DNA of 64,000 nucleotides from Halomonas sp. 1513 (GCA_001971685.1 CP019326.1:620001-684000); one strand, 5' to 3'; shown: positions 14,918 through 24,014, counted from the stretch's first letter. The notes: generated by a model not told the origin, from the letters alone. A program made the numbers and translations.

Positions 14918-15978
14918 CCGAATCGCTCAGAGAGAGGCTCGACCGGGCGGGCATTACGCTGGCCGAAGGCGAGGCTGCGCCAGCCATCGAGCCGCTCTGG
15001 TTCGTACGCGCGCTGCAGGCGTTCTCGGGGTGGCTGGCGGCGCTGTTCCTGCTCGGCTTCATTGGCATGGGGATGGTGTTCATACTCGAGAGCAGTATCG
15101 CCGCCGCCGCGCTGGGGCTGGTATTGATCGCCGGCGCCTATGCGCTGCTGCGTGGCAACGGCGGCGATTTCGTCGAGCACCTGGGGCTGGCGGGAAGCCT
15201 CTGCGGGCAGCTGCTGGTGGCCTGGGCGCTGGCCCATGCCCTGGTCAATCAGACCGCCGGCCTGTGGTGGGCGCTGCTGCTGCTCCAGGGGATACTCGCC
15301 CTGGTCATGCCGAGCCTTACCCATCGCGCCCTGTCGGCGTTGGCCGCGAGCCTGGCGCTCTATATGGCCTTGAGCGAGAGCCTCTCGGCGGCGCCCATCG
15401 CCGGCGGCCTGGTGCTGCTGGTAGCCGTGGCGCTGTGGCTCAACGAGTTTCGCTGGCCGGCTCGAATGCGCCAGTGCCAGGCGCTGGGCCATGGCCTGCT
15501 GCTGGGCCTGCTGGCTATTCAGGTGATGGAGTATTCCGGCCGGTCGCTGCTCATGGAGCTTCATCGGGATGGCTGGGTGCTGACCTGGCTGGCGCCCTGG
15601 GTGGGCGATGTGCTGGCCACGCTGGCGCTGTTGCTGCTGCTCCGCCATATCTTCCAGCGCGAGGCGCACGCCATGGCACCGCGCGTGCGGGTGGCGGCCT
15701 ATGGTGCCGCCATCGTCGTCATGCTGCTCTCGCTGCAGGCCCATGGCCTGAGCCAGGCGGTAGTGGTGATCACGCTGGGGTTTGCCATCGCTCACCGGCT
15801 GATCATCGCGCTTGGCGTGCTGTTGCTGCTGCTGGCAACGGCCAACTACTACTACTGGCTGGAGGTCACGCTGCTGACCAAGTCGGCGACGCTGCTGTCG
15901 CTGGGCGTGCTGCTGCTGGCGCTGCGCTGGGGGCTGCAGCGCTGGTGGCGACGGGGCAACGGGGAGGTGGCGCGATGA
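14914..15978 (+). CDS. DUF4401 membrane protein
   Basis: This 354-residue protein has about ten predicted transmembrane helices and a short cytosolic N-terminus (TESLRERLDRAGI). Family membership is judged from the order, size and neighbours, which match the DUF2157-DUF4401-GDYXXLXY set. It begins inside the stop of DUF2157 and its own stop overlaps the next ATG, so all three are translationally coupled. No catalytic residues are recognised. Confidence 0.83.
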   Translation: MTESLRERLDRAGITLAEGEAAPAIEPLWFVRALQAFSGWLAALFLLGFIGMGMVFILESSIAAAALGLVLIAGAYALLRGNGGDFVEHLGLAGSLCGQLLVAWALAHALVNQTAGLWWALLLLQGILALVMPSLTHRALSALAASLALYMALSESLSAAPIAGGLVLLVAVALWLNEFRWPARMRQCQALGHGLLLGLLAIQVMEYSGRSLLMELHRDGWVLTWLAPWVGDVLATLALLLLLRHIFQREAHAMAPRVRVAAYGAAIVVMLLSLQAHGLSQAVVVITLGFAIAHRLIIALGVLLLLLATANYYYWLEVTLLTKSATLLSLGVLLLALRWGLQRWWRRGNGEVAR

Positions 15979-16511
15979 TCTCCTCCATCAAGGCGCGCCG
16001 GGGCCTGGTGGTGGTTGCCACCTTGGTGGTCCTGGTGCTGGTCAACTGGGCGATCTGGGCCAAGGAGCGCCATCTGGCTGACGGTGAGGTGGTGTATCTC
16101 GAGTTGGCGCCGGTGGATCCGCGCTCATTGATGCAGGGCGACTACATGGCGCTGAACTTCGAACTCGCCAACCGCATCAGCGAGGCGCGCGGTGCCCAGC
16201 GCTCGGCAGGTGGCGAGCCGCTGGCCGCCGCTGGCCATGTGGTCGTGCAACTGGATGCGCAGCGCGTCGCCGACTTCCAGCGCCTCGATGCCGGCGAACA
16301 GGCGCTGGACGACGATGAGATGCGCCTGCGCTATCGGGTGCGTAACGGCCGCGTGCGCTTTACCACCGACGCCTTCTTCTTCCAGGAGGGCCACGCCGAA
16401 CGCTTTGAGCCCGCCCGCTACGGCCAGTTTCGCGTCAACCAGCGCGGCGAGCCGCTGCTGGTCTCGCTACACGACGCTGAGCTCGAGCGGCTCGGAGAGA
16501 TGGCGCGCTGA
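15975..16511 (+). CDS. GDYXXLXY-domain membrane-anchored protein
   Basis: This 178-residue protein has one N-terminal membrane helix (about 9-27), then a soluble periplasmic domain beginning ELAPVDPRSLMQGDYMALNFEL. The GDYMALNF stretch is the family signature. The rest is beta-rich (VRNGRVRFTTDAFFFQEG, then YGQFRVNQRGEPLLVSL). The ATG overlaps the stop of the DUF4401 gene (ATGA), which fixes the start. It presumably forms the periplasmic arm of the DUF2157/DUF4401 complex; what it senses or carries is unknown. Confidence 0.88.
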   Translation: MISSIKARRGLVVVATLVVLVLVNWAIWAKERHLADGEVVYLELAPVDPRSLMQGDYMALNFELANRISEARGAQRSAGGEPLAAAGHVVVQLDAQRVADFQRLDAGEQALDDDEMRLRYRVRNGRVRFTTDAFFFQEGHAERFEPARYGQFRVNQRGEPLLVSLHDAELERLGEMAR

Positions 16512-16646
16512 GGGAGAGGAAGAGTGGGATCTCTGCTCGGCGAGCGCGCCGGTCGTGCTGATTTCGGCAGGTGTCGTAATCAAGACAATCACTTATGCCT
16601 CGGCGCTTACCATGGCGACAAATTTCAATAACAGGTGGAATTCGTC

Positions 16647-18386
16647 ATGGTTTATACCGTTGCCATCGTGCTCAGTCTCGTCGGCTACTTCATCATCGGT
16701 AACCTCGCTGGTCGCCGGGTCAAGAATCTCGACGACTATCTGGTCGCGGGTCGCAATGCCCCCACGCTGATGATCCTCGGCACGCTTGTGGCGAGCTACC
16801 TGAGCACCAGTGCCTTTCTCGGCGAGACCGGTTTCGCCTACCAGGGCTACCCGTTTGTGATGCTGATCTTCGCCGCTATCAGCACCGCCGGTTGCCTACT
16901 CGGCGCGCTGGTGTTCGGCCGCTACCTGCGCCGCAGCGAGGCAATGACGGTGCCCGAGTTTTTCGGCAAGCGCTTCGCCTCCAGGCGGGTCCAGATGATC
17001 GCCGGTCTGACCACTGTCTTCGGGCTGGGTGCCTATCTGCTGGGGGTGATGCAGGGCGCCGGCATCATGTTCGAGGAACTCACCGGGCTCCCCTACTGGA
17101 CCGGGCTGGTGCTGGTGTGGTTCACCTACACGAGCTTTATTCTCTATTCCGGCTCCCAGGGCGTGGTGCTCACCGACACTATCATGTTCGTGATCTTCTC
17201 CATCGCCGCGGTGGGGGGCTCGCTCTATATCATCAGCGACCTCGGCGGCTGGTCAGGAGTGATCGAAGGGCTACTGGCGCAGAGTGACAAGCCCGACATT
17301 GCGCTTTGGCACGGGGTAATCGAGGGCGAGGGGGCGGCTTTCTCCTCTCCGGGAGAGGCGCTCATCTGGGGGCTGACGCTGGGGCTGGTGTGGGCGACGG
17401 TGCTGGCAGCTAGCCCGTGGCAGTCGAGCCGCTACCTGATGGCGCGCAACGAGCATGTGGTAATGCGCTCGGCGATGCTCACCGCGGTGGTGCTGGCGAT
17501 CTTCTATGCGCTGATGATGATGACCGGTGCGGCGATCAATCTGTATGACCCGACGCTCGACGGCGAGCGCGCCATGGTGTGGGCAGCGCTCAACGTGCTG
17601 CCAGCCTGGCTCGGGGTGGTCATCCTCACCGGGGTGTTCGCCGCCGGTCTCTCCTCTTGCTCGACCTTCTTGTCGATCATCGGCTTCAGCCTGGCCCACG
17701 ACATACTGCCCGCCTCGCGCGGCGAGCGCAGTGCCATGCGGGCGAGCCGTATCGGCGTGCTGGCGGCTGGGCTGGTGGCGCTTTTGCTGGCGCTCTTCCA
17801 GCCGCCGGCGGTGATGGCGGTGGTATGGTTTGCCGCGACACTGTTCGCCTCTTCCTGGGGGCCGGTGGCGCTAATGAGCATCTGGAGTCGCCGGATTACT
17901 GCCGCCGGCGCGAGCTGGGGGCTGGGCGTTGGCTTCGTTGGCAACCTGATACTGTCGCTGATGGTGCAGGCTGAGTGGCTGGCATTGCCGGTGTACCTAC
18001 ACCCGGTGGTATTGAGCACCCTGGCGGCTCTGGCGGCGATCGTGATGGCATCCAGGCTGAGTCGCGTCAGCCAGGCGGAGCGCGACTACCTTGCCTTTCT
18101 GCACCGCAGCCCGGTGGAAAACGAGCGTAGCTGGGCGACGGTGACCCGTCGGGTGGCAGTCATTACCATGCTGGCCGGCGTGGGAACGGGTCTCTTCCTG
18201 TGGTGGCAGTATGCCGATTCGCTGGCGACACTGGCCGCGCGCTTCGGCGTCGCCGAAGGGGCGGTCACCGGCGCCTATTTGCTGGCAGTGGGCTGCGGCA
18301 CCATGCTGGTCATTGCCGGGGCGGTGGGCTTCTGGCTGGTGAGCGCGCGGCGTACGCAGGCCGGCAGCGCCCAAGCTGTGAAGTAA
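16647..18386 (+). CDS. sodium:solute symporter (SSS family)
   Basis: This 579-residue protein starts at ATG 16647 behind AGGTGGA. It has about 13 predicted transmembrane helices and the SSS signatures: NLDDYLVAGRNAP after helix 1, TSAFLGETGFAYQGY, and AAGLSSCSTFLSIIGFSLAHDI, which includes sodium-coordinating serines. Members import substrates such as proline, pantothenate, acetate or sialic acid with sodium, which suits a halophile. It stands alone, so the substrate cannot be assigned. Confidence 0.9.
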   Translation: MVYTVAIVLSLVGYFIIGNLAGRRVKNLDDYLVAGRNAPTLMILGTLVASYLSTSAFLGETGFAYQGYPFVMLIFAAISTAGCLLGALVFGRYLRRSEAMTVPEFFGKRFASRRVQMIAGLTTVFGLGAYLLGVMQGAGIMFEELTGLPYWTGLVLVWFTYTSFILYSGSQGVVLTDTIMFVIFSIAAVGGSLYIISDLGGWSGVIEGLLAQSDKPDIALWHGVIEGEGAAFSSPGEALIWGLTLGLVWATVLAASPWQSSRYLMARNEHVVMRSAMLTAVVLAIFYALMMMTGAAINLYDPTLDGERAMVWAALNVLPAWLGVVILTGVFAAGLSSCSTFLSIIGFSLAHDILPASRGERSAMRASRIGVLAAGLVALLLALFQPPAVMAVVWFAATLFASSWGPVALMSIWSRRITAAGASWGLGVGFVGNLILSLMVQAEWLALPVYLHPVVLSTLAALAAIVMASRLSRVSQAERDYLAFLHRSPVENERSWATVTRRVAVITMLAGVGTGLFLWWQYADSLATLAARFGVAEGAVTGAYLLAVGCGTMLVIAGAVGFWLVSARRTQAGSAQAVK

Positions 18387-18407
18387 CCCCGCGCAGCCTA
18401 CTTGACG

Positions 18408-18443
18408 CGACTCGTTCATCCAACACGTCAGGTGAACGAGTCG
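18408..18443. terminator. inverted repeat after symporter gene
   Basis: CGACTCGTTCA (18408-18418) and TGAACGAGTCG (18433-18443) form 11-base perfect arms with a 14-base loop, 21 bases after the symporter stop. There is no T-run, so it may be a factor-dependent terminator, an mRNA 3' end protector or a protein site. Confidence 0.5.
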
Positions 18444-18575
18444 CCGAGCTGCTCGGGCTGAGTCGGCGTAACTGAGTCTTGCCACTCAACCCAGCGCATC
18501 TTGCCAGTGTAATGACATAACACCGCGGGGCCGGACTATGCTGACGGTGAGCACATACAGGCAAGGAGGTTCACT

Positions 18576-18728
18576 ATGTCTCAGCAAGAGTGTGCATGCC
18601 CCAAGTGCAAGTGTGCAGTCGATAGCAGCTCAATTGAGAAGGATGGCAAGCTGTACTGCTCCCAGTCCTGTGCCAGCGGTCATGCCGACGGTTCGAGCGA
18701 CTGCGGGCATGGCTGCAAGTGCGGGTAA
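18576..18728 (+). CDS. bacterial metallothionein (SmtA/BmtA type)
   Basis: This 50-residue protein starts at ATG 18576 behind AAGGAGG. It has nine cysteines and two histidines: ECACPKCKC near the N-terminus, then YCSQSC, then CGHGCKCG at the end. This is the pattern of the prokaryotic metallothionein family, which binds zinc, cadmium or copper in a four-metal cluster and buffers excess metal in the cytosol. It is monocistronic. No SmtB-type regulator is seen next to it. Confidence 0.93.
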   Translation: MSQQECACPKCKCAVDSSSIEKDGKLYCSQSCASGHADGSSDCGHGCKCG

Positions 18729-18808
18729 ATCCAGGGTTGTTGTGGGTGTTACATCTGGCCTTGCTGCGGCGAGCATGAGAGGCTAACAGCGCATCAGGCC
18801 CCGCCGAA

Positions 18809-18913
18809 TGAACTGCACCCCGAAAGTTGGACACCCAATCCAACCTTCGGGGTGTTTCCATGCGCCATCGATACGACGTGAGGTTCAAGCTGCTGGCGGC
18901 ACGGCAGCGTGTG
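18809..18913 (+). mobile_element. IS3-family insertion sequence remnant (left end)
   Basis: TGAACTGCACCCCGAAAGTT at 18809 has the form of an IS3/IS150-group terminal repeat. A nearby inverted copy (AACCTTCGGGGTG, 18842-18854) and the start of an OrfA-like frame follow at 18860 (MRHRYDVRFKLLAARQRVHEG). The frame ends after 26 codons and no OrfB, right end or target duplication is present, so this is a truncated scar. Confidence 0.7.
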
Positions 18914-18987
18914 CACGAAGGCACCCGGATCTCTTGCTGATCGCCGAGCGGCGGGTATCACACCCTTGAATCGGTCCTTATCGCAAC

Positions 18988-19422
18988 ATGAGCAGAGAAA
19001 GCGTCCATCGCATCCTAATTGCTGTCGAGTTACTGGTGCTGGCGCTGCCTGCGAGCCTGTTCTGTCTCTTCTTCAGCCTGGTCCTGCTAATGACGCTGGG
19101 GTTTCCCTGGCGCTTGGAAGAGCTGGCGATCCTGCACTTCCTGCTGCTGGGCTACCTGGGGATCTTCGGCCTGTGGCGGCTGGCGATTACCTACCTCTGG
19201 CACTGCGATGAGGGACTGATTGGGGCGCTGTGGTGGTGGCGGGCCGCCTGTTTGGGCGCTGGACTGCTGAGCGTCTCGCTGCTGCTGGTGGGCCTGATCG
19301 AGGCAGGCTTGGCGGCGCCGGAGGGTGTGATCATCGTGGCGACGGGCAGCTTTGCCAGCCCGCTGCTGGTGCCGTTTCTGCATCTGGCCTACCTGCGGCG
19401 AGCGGCGCTGAACAGGCAGTGA
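18988..19422 (+). CDS. small integral membrane protein
   Basis: This 144-residue protein has four hydrophobic segments (about 9-36, 48-68, 80-105 and 110-135), with short charged loops (SRESVHR at the start, LRRAALNRQ at the end). I recognise no family motif. It follows the IS remnant and is followed by a strong bidirectional terminator shared with cspA copy 1. Composition is like the chromosome, so it seems a resident gene. Confidence 0.65.
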   Translation: MSRESVHRILIAVELLVLALPASLFCLFFSLVLLMTLGFPWRLEELAILHFLLLGYLGIFGLWRLAITYLWHCDEGLIGALWWWRAACLGAGLLSVSLLLVGLIEAGLAAPEGVIIVATGSFASPLLVPFLHLAYLRRAALNRQ

Positions 19423-19462
19423 GGCACGGCCGAACTGACCGCTTTCCGACGCCACAACGCAT

Positions 19463-19507
19463 CAGGGCCCGCCGAGGCGGGCCCTGATATCGAACCCGGG
19501 GGTTCGA
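19463..19507. terminator. double hairpin shared by membrane gene and csp copy 1
   Basis: CAGGGCCCGCC and GGCGGGCCCTG form a strong stem at 19463-19486, followed by a second stem TCGAACC/GGTTCGA at 19490-19507. The same two-stem module occurs at 21809-21856 after csp copy 2. Confidence 0.78.
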
Positions 19508-19526
19508 ATACTCGTTAACCGTTAGG

Positions 19527-19733
19527 TTATGCGAGTTGCTTGATATTCGAGGCCTGAAGACCTTTCTGGCCCTGGGTCACGTCAAAAGAGACGGAGCTGC
19601 CTTCTTCCAGGGATTTGAAGCCTTCTGCCTGAATGGCGGAGAAGTGGGCAAAGACATCATCGCCACCGTCGCTCGGTGCGATAAAGCCAAAACCTTTTGC
19701 GTCGTTAAACCACTTAACTGTGCCAGTTGCCAT
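19527..19733 (-). CDS. cold-shock protein, copy 1
   Basis: This 68-residue CspA-family protein ([34 protein letters not shown]) has the RNA-binding motifs RNP1 (KGFGFI) and RNP2 (DVFAHF). ATG 19733 is chosen over an upstream in-frame start because AAAGGAT lies at good spacing before it and the family begins here. It acts as an RNA chaperone. It differs from copy 2 (21878-22084) at only a few residues, mainly in the middle and at the C-terminus. A long conserved leader (19734-19909) suggests post-transcriptional control. Confidence 0.95.
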   Translation of the reverse strand: MATGTVKWFNDAKGFGFIAPSDGGDDVFAHFSAIQAEGFKSLEEGSSVSFDVTQGQKGLQASNIKQLA

Positions 19734-19909
19734 AATGTCGATCCTTTCGCGCTTAGCGCCTTGCAATATTACTGGTTTTACCCAGATGAACAGCGGGTAG
19801 AACGAGATAAAATTACAGACTGCCGAAGAAAATCGTACATTACTGAATTGCTTACCGTTAACTAACCTGCTGCACCCACGGTGTCACGGTTATTGGCTCG
19901 GGTCAAAGT
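19734..19909 (-). promoter_or_regulatory. conserved long 5' leader of csp copy 1
   Basis: This upstream region shares ordered blocks with the leader of csp copy 2: ATCCTTTCGCGCT next to the start codon, TTGCAATA, ACCCAGA, AGCGGGTA, AATTACAG, CTGCCGAA and CGGGTCAAAG (plus-strand spelling). Non-coding conservation over about 175 bases between paralogues fits a structured cold-responsive mRNA leader plus promoter. Confidence 0.65.
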
Positions 19910-20059
19910 CTTTTTGATTATTGGCGTTTAACAGCCCGCCTACGGCTGGACGAAGCGGTCCTCGGTGAGCTGTACTGCTATCAGCCTTGGGGGCGGCGAA
20001 CCCCGGGCAACGCTGTCTGACGGAAGAGACAGCGGTCGGCTTCAATAAGGATGAATGTC

Positions 20060-21793
20060 ATGACAGGAAACGGCGCACGGCGGCTGTTGGCAGTATGGGG
20101 CGCATTGGCATTGGCCCTGCTTCTTGCTGGTCCCGGGGTGGCCCAGATGCCGAAGGAGACGGACGACAATGATGCGGCGAGTGAGAGCGAAGAACGGCAG
20201 TGGTTTCTTCTCGATGCTATCAATGCCGGGCTCGATGACGTTCCTGAAGAGCTGCGGCGGGAAACGCCCCGCGAGACAGTCCGCAGCTTTCTGGAGCTTA
20301 CCGAGGAGGAGGAGTACGCCGCTGCGGCGCACCTGCTCAACCTGAGTGAGCTGGACCAGGCGGAGCAGCGAGAGAGGGGGGCGGAGCTTGCCAGGCAGCT
20401 GGCCGAGGTGCTTCAGCGTGGTGAGCAGTTGAATGCCTCTGACCTTTCCGGCCGCCCGGATGCCGCGATCGAGGATCCGTCGGGGCAGCACCCGCAGGTA
20501 GGGCAGCCGCGTCGAAACCTCGAGCTGGCATCGCTCGATGCGAAGGGCGATACCTACGATATTCGTCTGGCCCGCTACCGAGTGGAGAACGAGGATCCGG
20601 TTTGGCTAATCACTCCCGATAGCGTCGCGTCAATTCCGGTGCTCTACGACGCGTTCGGACCATCGCTGCTGGAGGCGTTCATCCCGGAGCGCTTCAAGGC
20701 GACGCTCGGCATGCTGCGGATCTGGGAGTGGATCGCGATCCCGCTATTCCTGCTAGTGATCGGCCTGGTGGGGTGGGGGGTCTACGCTCTGGTTGGCCAG
20801 TTGGCGCACTGGTCGCCGAGTGGCGCGCCGAGTATCTTCGCCGGCAGGATCCGCGTCCCCATGGCGCTGCTGGTCATGGCCTTCGTGGCCCAGGCCGTGC
20901 TCGACTATGTCGTCTCCTTCACGGCCGTTGCCACCACCTTCATTCGGGTCTTGTTGATCATCCTTATCGCCTGGGGTGTGGGTACGATCGCGCTGCGCCT
21001 GGTGGACACCCTTCTGCTCAAAGTGACTAGGCGGATCGTCGGGGAAATCGACGACACCAAGCCCCGCGACGAGCGCAAGCTGCTGACCACGCTCTATGCG
21101 CTGCGCCGGGTCATCATCCTGATCACGGTCGTGGCGGTTGCCGTCTATGTGCTGAGCCAGGTCCAGCTCTTCGAGACACTGGGCATGTCGCTATTGGCGT
21201 CGGCGAGTGTCGTGACCGTGCTGGTGGGGATCGCGGGCCAGGCGGTGCTGGGTAATATCCTCTCCTCGTTCCAGGTGTCGCTGGCCAAGCCAATACGCAT
21301 CGGCGATCTGGTGATGTTCGAGGGGCAGTGGTGCTACGTCGAGGGCATTTTCTATACCTTCATACGGCTCAGGGTCTGGGACGAGCGGCGCTTGATCGTG
21401 CCGGTGACGTACTTTGTCTCCAGGCCCTTCGAGAATCTATCGATAAAGGGCGCCAAGATGTGCCGCACGCTGGAGTTGGTGCTCCATTTGAGCGCAGACA
21501 TCCAGGCTATCAGGGATCAGTTTCTGGCGTTCGCCAAGGAGGAGGACAACGTCATCGAACACCACAAACTTTGCTGCTATGTCACCGACCAGAGTGAAAG
21601 GACCCAGACAGTCTCCTGCTATCTCATGGCCTCGGATCCCTTCGCCGGCTGGACAGCGGAAATGAATGTCCGCGAAAAGCTGATGGCCTTCATTCGTGAC
21701 AACCACCCCGAGTGGTGGCCGCGGGAAATAGTCGTGCTCAGTCAGCATGATATCGCCAAGGGCGGGCATGCAGACGCGCGTGAGCCACATTAG
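20060..21793 (+). CDS. MscS-family mechanosensitive channel with periplasmic N-terminal domain
   Basis: This 577-residue protein starts at ATG 20060; ATG 20051 would leave no space after AAGG at 20047-20050. It has a signal peptide (about 1-28), a soluble acidic region of about 190 residues, then about five membrane helices leading into the MscS pore and beta domain (SLLASASVVTVLVGIAGQAVLGNILSSFQVSLAKPIRIGDLV). GAL-type pore packing and IRIGDLV are family hallmarks. It releases osmolytes on hypo-osmotic shock, a central need of halophiles. It lies between the two csp copies. Confidence 0.9.
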   Translation: MTGNGARRLLAVWGALALALLLAGPGVAQMPKETDDNDAASESEERQWFLLDAINAGLDDVPEELRRETPRETVRSFLELTEEEEYAAAAHLLNLSELDQAEQRERGAELARQLAEVLQRGEQLNASDLSGRPDAAIEDPSGQHPQVGQPRRNLELASLDAKGDTYDIRLARYRVENEDPVWLITPDSVASIPVLYDAFGPSLLEAFIPERFKATLGMLRIWEWIAIPLFLLVIGLVGWGVYALVGQLAHWSPSGAPSIFAGRIRVPMALLVMAFVAQAVLDYVVSFTAVATTFIRVLLIILIAWGVGTIALRLVDTLLLKVTRRIVGEIDDTKPRDERKLLTTLYALRRVIILITVVAVAVYVLSQVQLFETLGMSLLASASVVTVLVGIAGQAVLGNILSSFQVSLAKPIRIGDLVMFEGQWCYVEGIFYTFIRLRVWDERRLIVPVTYFVSRPFENLSIKGAKMCRTLELVLHLSADIQAIRDQFLAFAKEEDNVIEHHKLCCYVTDQSERTQTVSCYLMASDPFAGWTAEMNVREKLMAFIRDNHPEWWPREIVVLSQHDIAKGGHADAREPH

Positions 21794-21808
21794 CTGCTAG
21801 CCACAACG

Positions 21809-21856
21809 CAGCAGGGCCCGCCGAAGCGGGCCCTGCTGTCGAACCCGGAGGTTCGA
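21809..21856. terminator. double hairpin shared by mscS-type gene and csp copy 2
   Basis: The first stem CAGCAGGGCCCGC/GCGGGCCCTGCTG spans 21809-21838 and the second, TCGAACC/GGTTCGA, spans 21839-21856. The order and sequence match the module at 19463-19507. Confidence 0.8.
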
Positions 21857-21877
21857 AGAACTCGTCAGATCGTTAGA

Positions 21878-22084
21878 TCAGGCAAGTGCTTTGATATTCG
21901 ACGCCTGAAGGCCTTTCTTGCCCTGGGTCACGTCAAACGAGACGCTTTGACCTTCCTGCAGGGACTTGAAGCCTTCGGACTGAATTTCGGAGAAATGGGC
22001 AAAGACGTCATCACCGCCGTCAGACGGAGCGATAAAGCCAAAACCTTTTGAATCGTTAAACCACTTAACTGTGCCAGTTGTCAT
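21878..22084 (-). CDS. cold-shock protein, copy 2
   Basis: This 68-residue CspA-family protein ([34 protein letters not shown]) has intact RNP1 and RNP2 motifs. It is nearly identical to copy 1 about 2.3 kb away, and both leader and terminator regions are also shared, so the whole locus was duplicated. AAAGGAT-type spacing precedes the ATG. Confidence 0.95.
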   Translation of the reverse strand: MTTGTVKWFNDSKGFGFIAPSDGGDDVFAHFSEIQSEGFKSLQEGQSVSFDVTQGKKGLQASNIKALA

Positions 22085-22264
22085 AATAAAATCCTTTCGC
22101 GCTCAGCGCTTTGCAATAGATCCTGGTGTCACCCAGACGATAAGTAGCGGGTAAAACAAGGAATACAATTACAGGCTGCCGAAAGAATTCGAATGCTTCT
22201 GGAACTATGCTTGCTTGCTAACCAACTGGCGCCACAGTGTCATGCCTGAGGGTGCGGGTCAAAG
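22085..22264 (-). promoter_or_regulatory. conserved long 5' leader of csp copy 2
   Basis: It carries the same ordered blocks as 19734-19909, from ATCCTTTCGCGCT beside the start codon to CGGGTCAAAG about 175 bases upstream, with diverged spacers between. The promoter is likely near the distal end. No gene is seen here. Confidence 0.65.
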
Positions 22265-22399
22265 GGTTTCGGTTTTATTTTATCGGCCGCCCGGGGCGAC
22301 ATGGTGGCAGCCGCAACGACGTGGAGGCTTCGCGAATGAAACCTTAACAGGCTATCGTTTGTCGCATGACACGATGAGATCATCCGTTGAGGAGTCAGC

Positions 22400-23275
22400 A
22401 TGAGCCAGGAAAGCGAGTATGTTCCACCCAGGGTCTGGACCTGGGAAAAAGCCAGCGGCGGCACCTTCGCCAGCATCAATCGCCCGGTCGCCGGCCCCAC
22501 CCACGACAAGGCGCTGCCGGTGGGCGCGCATCCCCTGCAGCTCTACTCACTTGCCACCCCTAACGGGGTCAAGGTCACGGTACTGCTTGAGGAGCTGTTG
22601 GCCCTTGGGCATACGGGCGCCGAATACGACGCCTGGCTGATCGATATTGGCGAGGGAGATCAGTTCGGCAGCGGCTTCGTGGCGATCAACCCCAATTCGA
22701 AGATCCCCGCGCTGGTAGATTACAGCACGCCCAAGCCTACCCGGGTGTTCGAGTCGGGTTCGATCCTGCTCTACCTCGCAGAGCGTTTCGGTGACTTCCT
22801 GCCCAGGGACCCCGCGACGCGGGTCGAAGCACTGAACTGGTTGTTCTGGCAGATGGGCAGCGCCCCCTACCTGGGCGGCGGCTTCGGCCACTTCTACGCT
22901 TATGCGCCGGTGAAGCTCGAGTACCCCATCGATCGCTTCGCGATGGAGGCAAAGCGCCAGCTCGATGTACTCGACCGGCGACTGGCCGAGGTGCCCTATC
23001 TTGCCGGGGATGCCTACACCATTGCCGACATGGCCAACTGGGCCTGGTACGGCCAGCTGGCGCTGGGGCGGCTGTATGACGCCGGCGAGTTCCTTCAGGT
23101 GCAGGAGTACCAGCACGTGCAGCGCTGGGCCAAGGAGATCGATGCGCGTCCGGCGGTACAGCGCGGGCGGATGGTCAATCGCACCTTCGGCGAGCCTGAG
23201 ATGCAGCTCCATGAGCGTCATGACGCCAGCGACTTCGAGCGCAAGACCCAGGACAAGCTCTCCTCCGACGCTTGA
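22400..23275 (+). CDS. yghU: YghU-type glutathione S-transferase/disulfide reductase
   Basis: This 291-residue protein fits the Nu-class YghU family in length and sequence. It has an N-terminal extension (about 1-45), the thioredoxin-like domain with LYSLATPNGVKVTVLLEELL and INPNSKIPALVD, and ESGSILLYLAERFGDFLP, then a helical C-terminal domain with GDAYTIADMANWAWYG. Nu-class enzymes bind two glutathiones and have disulfide-bond reductase activity. GAGGAG precedes the ATG. The following 30-base palindrome is its terminator. Confidence 0.93.
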   Translation: MSQESEYVPPRVWTWEKASGGTFASINRPVAGPTHDKALPVGAHPLQLYSLATPNGVKVTVLLEELLALGHTGAEYDAWLIDIGEGDQFGSGFVAINPNSKIPALVDYSTPKPTRVFESGSILLYLAERFGDFLPRDPATRVEALNWLFWQMGSAPYLGGGFGHFYAYAPVKLEYPIDRFAMEAKRQLDVLDRRLAEVPYLAGDAYTIADMANWAWYGQLALGRLYDAGEFLQVQEYQHVQRWAKEIDARPAVQRGRMVNRTFGEPEMQLHERHDASDFERKTQDKLSSDA

Positions 23276-23300
23276 CCCCGCGCACTCAGTCCAACGCAAC

Positions 23301-23330
23301 GCGCCCGCTACCTGGCCAGGTAGCGGGCGC
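23301..23330. terminator. perfect 30-base palindrome terminator
   Basis: The arms GCGCCCGCTACCTGG/CCAGGTAGCGGGCGC make a perfect palindrome between the convergent yghU and rlpA-type genes. It can act for both. Confidence 0.75.
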
Positions 23331-23359
23331 GTTACGTTACTGCGGCGGAAAGCCGCGCG

Positions 23360-23758
23360 TCAGTTCGGAGTGGCGACCGGAATCACTTCGACTCTCGCCA
23401 CGCCGCGGTGAAGCATGTCGAGCTTGCGGGCGGCGCGTTTGGAGAGGTCGATGATGCGGCCGTCGACGAAGGGGCCGCGGTCGTTGATCAGGACTTCGAC
23501 TTCCTTGCCGGTATCCGGGCGGGTGACTACCACGGTGGTGCCCAGCGGCAGCGTGGGGTGGGCGGCGGTCAGCGCCTGTTGGTCGAACGGCTCGCCGCTG
23601 GCCGTGGTAGCACCCTGGAAGCGGTCGCTGTAATACGACGCAATGCCCAGCTCGGCATCGGCTGCCTGCTGGTTCTGGGCGTCATCGGCGTACGCGGGGC
23701 CAGCGACCAGCAGCGTCGCCAAGCCGCAGGTGAGTAGTAATCGGGATCGGCGTCCCAT
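23360..23758 (-). CDS. RlpA-like double-psi beta-barrel lytic transglycosylase
   Basis: This 132-residue secreted protein has a signal peptide (about 1-24, ending AYADD) and one RlpA-like double-psi beta-barrel (GIASYYSDRFQGATTASGEPFDQQALTAAHPTLPLGT, then INDRGPFVDGRIIDLSKRAA). The conserved histidine of AAHPTLP and aspartate of NDRGPF match the active site of RlpA, which cleaves naked glycan strands. It lacks the lipobox and SPOR domain of full-length RlpA, so it is a short periplasmic or secreted form. Confidence 0.88.
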   Translation of the reverse strand: MGRRSRLLLTCGLATLLVAGPAYADDAQNQQAADAELGIASYYSDRFQGATTASGEPFDQQALTAAHPTLPLGTTVVVTRPDTGKEVEVLINDRGPFVDGRIIDLSKRAARKLDMLHRGVARVEVIPVATPN

Positions 23759-24014
23759 GATGATACCTCACGGATCTCATGTTGGCCGTGTGTCCATCGG
23801 TGCGATGAGGGGGCCAAAGTAACCGGGATAGTAACTGCCCCGGGGTGGCCTGGCAACTAATCGTGAAGATCGGCGATGATGGCTGCAAAATGGCGACAAT
23901 CAACCTCGTTGGAAAAATGCTGCAGGTGCGAGATAAGCCTTTGATGGTAAGCAAAGAATTGGAGGCGGGGTCCGCGGCCCCGGGCGATGCCGGCCAGGGT
24001 CATCCATCGACGCG

